Source of the DNA: an uncultured Clostridia bacterium
GTDB lineage: Bacteria; Bacillota; Clostridia; Oscillospirales; Acutalibacteraceae
Length of the DNA: 10,609 nt
Direction: 5' to 3'
Assembly: GCA_944381295.1 (NCBI GenBank)
Contig: CALWKP010000126.1
Span: 1 to 10,609, forward strand
Shown: positions 6,991 through 10,609 of the stretch, in pieces
Layout of the letters: the number at the start of each line of letters is the position of its first letter
How positions within the stretch are numbered: the stretch's first letter is position 1
Translations under genes and position numbers: made by a program
The notes under the pieces: generated by a model
The model's input: only the letters and a program-made list of their open reading frames with translations
Told to the model about the DNA's origin: nothing
The model's database searches: none

Positions 6991-7325
6991 AGGAGGCTCC
7001 ATCCAGAGCCTCCTCAGTTTGTAGAAAAAGGTTTTTAAAAAGTTAAATTGCACAAATGGTAAAACTTCTTCGGGGAACCCCTCGCTAGGGTTCCCCGCGC
7101 AGAAACAGTCCCCCGGACTGTTTCTGCTCCCCTCCTGAGCTTTTTTCTCAGGAACAGATGTTCCACCCGCTGCGGCGTGCGGCCAAAAGGGCGCCGCCCT
7201 TTTGGAATACCCGCCGCCTTTTGAAAAAGGCGGGCGAAAACTTTAAGTTGCAAAATGGTTTTGTGCAATTTTTTCTTCCTGTGGACTTTATCGACAGTCT
7301 GAGGAGGCCCCGTCCAGGGCCTCCT
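6991..7325. repeat. Multi-hairpin intergenic repeat element (MITE-like)
   Basis: Most of the 393-base gap between ygfK and the hydantoinase gene is a chain of hairpins. They are 6991-7014 (9-base stem), 7072-7096 (9), 7099-7127 (13), 7133-7153 (7), 7151-7164 (6), 7183-7205 (10), 7214-7233 (9) and 7302-7325 (9). The first and last are copies of one another in direct orientation, 21 of 24 bases identical. Inside them AAATTGCACAAA (7045-7056) recurs as its exact reverse complement (7260-7271), so the flanks are partly inverted. I see no plausible gene and no clear target-site duplication. I infer a mobile or formerly mobile non-coding repeat; multi-copy status cannot be tested from one window. 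Confidence 0.7.
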
Positions 7326-7341
7326 GTTTCCGGTTATCTTA

Positions 7342-10341
7342 TCAATACAACAAATAAGGATATCTGTCAAGTATCGTCAAGATCAATAATTCAAGATCAG
7401 CGGGCAGTTTGTTCTCCTGGTCAAGGCAGGCACTGAATTCTTCCCCATCCAGACGCACGCGCACCGTCCGGGCAGCGGCATCCTCTACTACAAAGCCCTG
7501 ATTCTTACTGTCCTCAAAATCTTTCAGGCTTGAGAATACCGTAAATTTGTCCTGATACGGCGCGCTGTCATACGGACAGAACACCATACAGTTCCCACAT
7601 TCGTTGCACATACCGTCTACATGGACGATCTGGGTCATTTTCTTGCCCGGCACCTTGACCGCGACATTCGCGCGGTTCGGACAAACATCTACGCAGCTTT
7701 CACAGACCGTATTGCATTCCAGGCAGCGTCCGCCTTCCTGCTCTGCGCCGCACGCCATTTTCAGCACGCCTCTTCTGGACAGTGCGCGGCTGCGATCCTG
7801 GGAGATCCCCTCCAGGACAGCTGCTTTGAGTGCTTCTTCCTCGCGGAGAATCGCTTCCGCTGCGCGCTTTGCATCCGCGATCGCCCACACGGCGATCGAC
7901 GGACCACGGTACGCGTCACCCGCCACATACACATGCCGGAGGTTTGTTTCCAGGGTTTCCGGATTCGCGCAGACCTTCCCGCGTTCCACTGTGATCCCAT
8001 TTTGCTCAAACAGCGCAGTATCCACCTTCTCGCCGACCGATGCGATCACTGTATCCGCCGGGACTGTCACCAGTTCCCCTGTTCCGACCGGACTTCTGCG
8101 CCCAGACGCATCCGGTTCTCCCAGAACCATCTTTTCGCAGATCAAGCCGCCGTTTTCCAGGCTGACCGGCGCCAGAAGTTCCCTGAACTCTACGCCGTCC
8201 TCCATTGCAAGCTCCAATTCTTCTTCATCCGCGGGCATGTATTTGCGGTTCCTGCGGTATACCAAAGAGACCGTTTCCACGCCTTTTACGCGTTTCGCCG
8301 CACGCGCCGCATCCATTGCGGTATTTCCGCCGCCGACTACCGCCACATGTTTCCCCAGATCGACTTTCTCCGGGTCAGCCTTGAACTGGGCAAGGAAATC
8401 AAACACATTCAGCGGTTCGCCCTTTTCCAGCTTCAGAACGCCGTGTTTCCAGGCGCCTACTGCGTAAATGATATAGTCATAGCCCTGTTTTTTCAGTTCT
8501 TCTGCGGACGGTGCTTCCACTCCCAGACGGAATTCCGCGCCCATGCTCTTGACAAGCTCGACGTCCTGATCGATCGCGTTGCCGGAAATCCGGAAATCAG
8601 GGATAATATGCCGCACGATCCCGCCGAGAGAATCGCGCTTTTCAAACACTGTGGCACGGATCCCTGCACGTCCGAGGAAATATGCCGCTGCCAGGCCGGC
8701 AGGCCCGCCGCCGACAATGGCGGCTTTTGCCCCGCTTGCGGCAGGAGCTTTCAGCTCTTTCATCAATTCTGCATGGGCATTTTGGGCCGCGTGCAGCTTC
8801 ACTTCACGGATATGCACGGGTTCTTCGTAGAAATTGCGGGTACATTTCCCCATGCACGGATGCGGGCAGATCGTCCCTGTAATAAACGGAAGCGGGTTGG
8901 TGTCCACGATCACGCGGAGGGCGTCCAGGTTCCGTCCTTCCCCGGCGAGTTCCACATATTCCGGGATATTCTGGTGGATCGGGCAGGTCTCATGGCATGG
9001 CGCAGTAAAGCAGTCTGTCAGCGGGACCTTCTTCTCCAGCTTGCGCGACGGCGCAGGTTTTACGCTGTGCTTGGTATTGTGGATATTCGTCAGGGCGCCT
9101 TTTGCCAGACGGTCCAGCGCCTCGACGTCGATGCCTGCAAACGGTGTATAGTCACAGTCTGCCAGAAGTTTCGCCTGCTGGATCAACCGCTGATAGCCGC
9201 CCGGCTTGAGCAGCGTCGTCGCCTGGGTGATCGGCCAGATGCCCACATGGAAGATATCAGTGATATTGAACGCATCCGCGCCGCCCGAGAACGAGATGCG
9301 CAGCTTGCCGTCAAACTCCTTCGACAACCGATTTGCCACCTCGATCGACAGCGGGAACAGCGAACGTCCGGACATATACATTTCGTCGCCGGGCAGTGCA
9401 TCCTTCGGGTTATTGACCGGCATGGTGTTCGTGATCTTGACGCCGAACGCCACACCATGCTCCTGCGCCAATGCAATCAGCCGGCGCAGCATGGGAACTG
9501 CGTCCGCATACTGCATGTCATTCTTGAAGTGATGGTCATTGAAATCCATGTAGTCGTAACCCATGGCGTTCATCGTATTGCGAGCAAAATCAAACCCAAG
9601 CAGAGTAGGATTGCATTTAATAAAGGTATTCAGCCCTTTTTCGGTAATCAGGTAGCTGGCGATTTTTTCAATTTCCTTCGGCGGACAGCCATGCAGGGTG
9701 GATTCTGTAATCGACCGGCTCACTACCGGGGAGATGCTTTCCACATAAGCACGGTCTACGTTCTCGAATTTCCCGAGATTTTCAAGTGCGTAGTCCATAC
9801 ATTCTTTCCAGACGTCACTGCCGGACGCGTCCATCATTCCGTTGATAAACGCATCGATCTTTGGTGACTGGATCCCCGCAAGGTCGTACCCCACGCTCAT
9901 ATTGAATACAAACCCATCCGGGCTGCCGAATCCGAACTCCTTCGAGAGCAATTTCAGCGCAAACCAGGCGCGGACATATTCCTTATAAGCATCCGGCACG
10001 CGCAGCTCTGTGGACCACTCTACGTTATAGCACTCGTCACGCGCATCGATACACGGTTTCGATACCGGCAGATCTTCGCCGTCCAGGATCTGTACCGTTT
10101 TCAACTCAAAGAACCGGCTTCCCGCGGCGTATGCTGCTATGATATTTTGTGCAAGCTGTGTATGCGGTCCGGCTGCCGGGCCGAAAGGTGTTTCCAGCTT
10201 CCCGCCGAAAATATCCAGTGTCTTTCCCTGGTCTGCATAATAAAATTCACGTACCCCAAAAATACTGCCGTGTTCTTTCTTTTCTTCCAGGACCCAGTCC
10301 ATCAGATCCGCAAACGGGATCGGGTTCATTCTATCGCTCAT
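7342..10341 (-). CDS. ygfK: YgfK-like flavo-iron-sulfur oxidoreductase (annotated as putative selenate reductase subunit)
   Basis: A 999-residue three-module protein, close to the family's usual length. Residues about 1-410 are a dihydroorotate/dihydropyrimidine dehydrogenase-like barrel (ETPFGPAAGPHTQLAQN at 50-66, ITESTLHGCPPKE at 211-223, ISFSGGADAFNITD at 349-362). About 440-835 resemble the glutamate synthase small subunit: cysteines 444, 449, 453 and 492, 496, 500 for [4Fe-4S] clusters, GGGPAG at 544-549 for FAD, GGGNTAMDAAR at 670-680 for NAD(P)H, and VYVAGDAYRG at 804-813. About 870-930 are ferredoxin-like, with C873, C876, C880, C883, C887 and C912, C915, C918, C922. The ATG has AAGGA 8 bases upstream; ssnA ends 36 bases before. 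It probably passes electrons to a heterocyclic substrate in anaerobic purine breakdown; the 'selenate reductase' name is inherited and weakly supported. No signal peptide is seen. Confidence 0.92.
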   Translation of the reverse strand: MSDRMNPIPFADLMDWVLEEKKEHGSIFGVREFYYADQGKTLDIFGGKLETPFGPAAGPHTQLAQNIIAAYAAGSRFFELKTVQILDGEDLPVSKPCIDARDECYNVEWSTELRVPDAYKEYVRAWFALKLLSKEFGFGSPDGFVFNMSVGYDLAGIQSPKIDAFINGMMDASGSDVWKECMDYALENLGKFENVDRAYVESISPVVSRSITESTLHGCPPKEIEKIASYLITEKGLNTFIKCNPTLLGFDFARNTMNAMGYDYMDFNDHHFKNDMQYADAVPMLRRLIALAQEHGVAFGVKITNTMPVNNPKDALPGDEMYMSGRSLFPLSIEVANRLSKEFDGKLRISFSGGADAFNITDIFHVGIWPITQATTLLKPGGYQRLIQQAKLLADCDYTPFAGIDVEALDRLAKGALTNIHNTKHSVKPAPSRKLEKKVPLTDCFTAPCHETCPIHQNIPEYVELAGEGRNLDALRVIVDTNPLPFITGTICPHPCMGKCTRNFYEEPVHIREVKLHAAQNAHAELMKELKAPAASGAKAAIVGGGPAGLAAAYFLGRAGIRATVFEKRDSLGGIVRHIIPDFRISGNAIDQDVELVKSMGAEFRLGVEAPSAEELKKQGYDYIIYAVGAWKHGVLKLEKGEPLNVFDFLAQFKADPEKVDLGKHVAVVGGGNTAMDAARAAKRVKGVETVSLVYRRNRKYMPADEEELELAMEDGVEFRELLAPVSLENGGLICEKMVLGEPDASGRRSPVGTGELVTVPADTVIASVGEKVDTALFEQNGITVERGKVCANPETLETNLRHVYVAGDAYRGPSIAVWAIADAKRAAEAILREEEALKAAVLEGISQDRSRALSRRGVLKMACGAEQEGGRCLECNTVCESCVDVCPNRANVAVKVPGKKMTQIVHVDGMCNECGNCMVFCPYDSAPYQDKFTVFSSLKDFEDSKNQGFVVEDAAARTVRVRLDGEEFSACLDQENKLPADLELLILTILDRYPYLLY

Positions 10342-10377
10342 CGCACTGTTCCTTTCTCAACATACATCTTTTTCTGT

Positions 10378-10609
10378 TCAGCCGTTGATCTTGTTCCACA
10401 GCCCCGCTGCAGTTTCCCGGCACTTCGCCATGATCTCCGCTTCATCGACGCCGACCAGTTCACGGTTTTCCATCCGCACTTCCCCATTGATGACTGTCGT
10501 CGTTACATACCGCCCGTTCATCCCGAACAGGATATGCGAATTGCAGTTGTTTCCATCCATCGGGGTCAGCGGGTCATAGTCCAGCGCGATGACGTCTGCA
10601 TAGGCGCCC
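10378..10609 (-). CDS. ssnA: SsnA-like aminohydrolase, C-terminal end
   Basis: The last 76 codons of a gene that enters from the right edge, open in frame to the window end and stopping with TGA at 10378-10380. The fragment contains GAYADVIALDYDPLTPMDG, the C-terminal beta-strand signature of amidohydrolases related to chlorohydrolases and guanine deaminase, then HILFGMNGRYVTTTVINGEV and a helical tail ending CRETAAGLWNKING. This pattern, directly followed 36 bases later by ygfK, fits SsnA. The metal-binding half is outside the window, so catalytic competence cannot be judged. An ATG at 10560 lies in frame but is internal, because the coding sequence continues upstream of it. Confidence 0.85.
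   Translation of the reverse strand, partial: GAYADVIALDYDPLTPMDGNNCNSHILFGMNGRYVTTTVINGEVRMENRELVGVDEAEIMAKCRETAAGLWNKING

Noticed and set aside
7035..7370. A 111-codon minus-strand frame through the hairpin repeat.
   Set aside because: Its sequence is the translation of inverted repeats, it overlaps the end of ygfK in another frame and it lacks a ribosome site. Treated as a spurious ORF in a repeat.
7342..7370. A TTGACA (7365-7370, minus strand) with TATTGA 17 bases away, at the end of ygfK, as a promoter for the hydantoinase gene.
   Set aside because: The -35 is perfect but the -10 matches only three of six bases, and it overlaps the last codons of ygfK, so it may be chance. Without transcript data I do not list it.
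7621..9867. A 748-codon open frame on the plus strand opposite ygfK.
   Set aside because: It is exactly antisense to the well-supported ygfK coding sequence, has low-complexity Arg/His/Phe/Cys-rich composition and no recognisable domain. It is a codon-bias shadow.
1..10609. CRISPR arrays, tRNA/rRNA genes, phage genes or insertion sequences.
   Set aside because: No regularly spaced direct repeats, cloverleaf-like segments, transposase or phage proteins were seen; intergenic space is limited to the regions described.

Overview
This 10.6 kb window comes from an anaerobic bacterium of the Firmicutes/Clostridia type. The evidence is a complete run of oxygen-independent (cbi-type) cobalamin genes, a pyrB-pyrI pair, an ssnA-ygfK-hydantoinase gene set known from anaerobic purine users, strong AGGAGG-like ribosome binding sites and moderately GC-rich DNA. 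A large multi-hairpin intergenic repeat resembles elements I associate with gut Oscillospirales, but that placement is tentative. All genes lie on the minus strand, so transcription runs from high to low coordinates.

Right third (10609 to 5560): the C-terminal end of an SsnA-like aminohydrolase, then the 999-residue YgfK-like flavo-iron-sulfur oxidoreductase, then a 393-base gap mostly filled by a multi-hairpin repeat (about 6991-7325), then a D-hydantoinase/dihydropyrimidinase. These three families belong to the gene cluster reported for anaerobic uric acid/purine breakdown in gut bacteria. The likely logic is reductive dearomatisation of a heterocycle by YgfK, then hydrolytic ring opening by SsnA and hydantoinase-type amidohydrolases. 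The precise substrates cannot be read from sequence.

Middle (5548 to 4037): a near-consensus promoter, a leader with a long hairpin, pyrB and pyrI (aspartate carbamoyltransferase catalytic and regulatory subunits, overlapping by 7 bases), and a terminator-like hairpin. This is de novo pyrimidine synthesis with its own promoter and possible leader-based control.

Left third (3974 to 1): a near-consensus promoter with a short palindrome in its spacer, then cbiD-cbiF-cbiG-cbiH-cbiJ, tightly packed, with cbiJ cut by the window edge. These encode consecutive or near-consecutive ring-contraction steps of anaerobic corrin-ring synthesis. No B12 riboswitch is visible upstream of cbiD.

Most of the window is recognisable metabolism. 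The parts most worth a second look are the multi-hairpin repeat, whose end hairpins differ by a compensatory base-pair change and which offers an in-frame ribosome binding site and start to the hydantoinase; the pyrB leader hairpin; the palindrome in the cbiD promoter; and the YgfK domain order, which is a rearrangement of dihydropyrimidine dehydrogenase.
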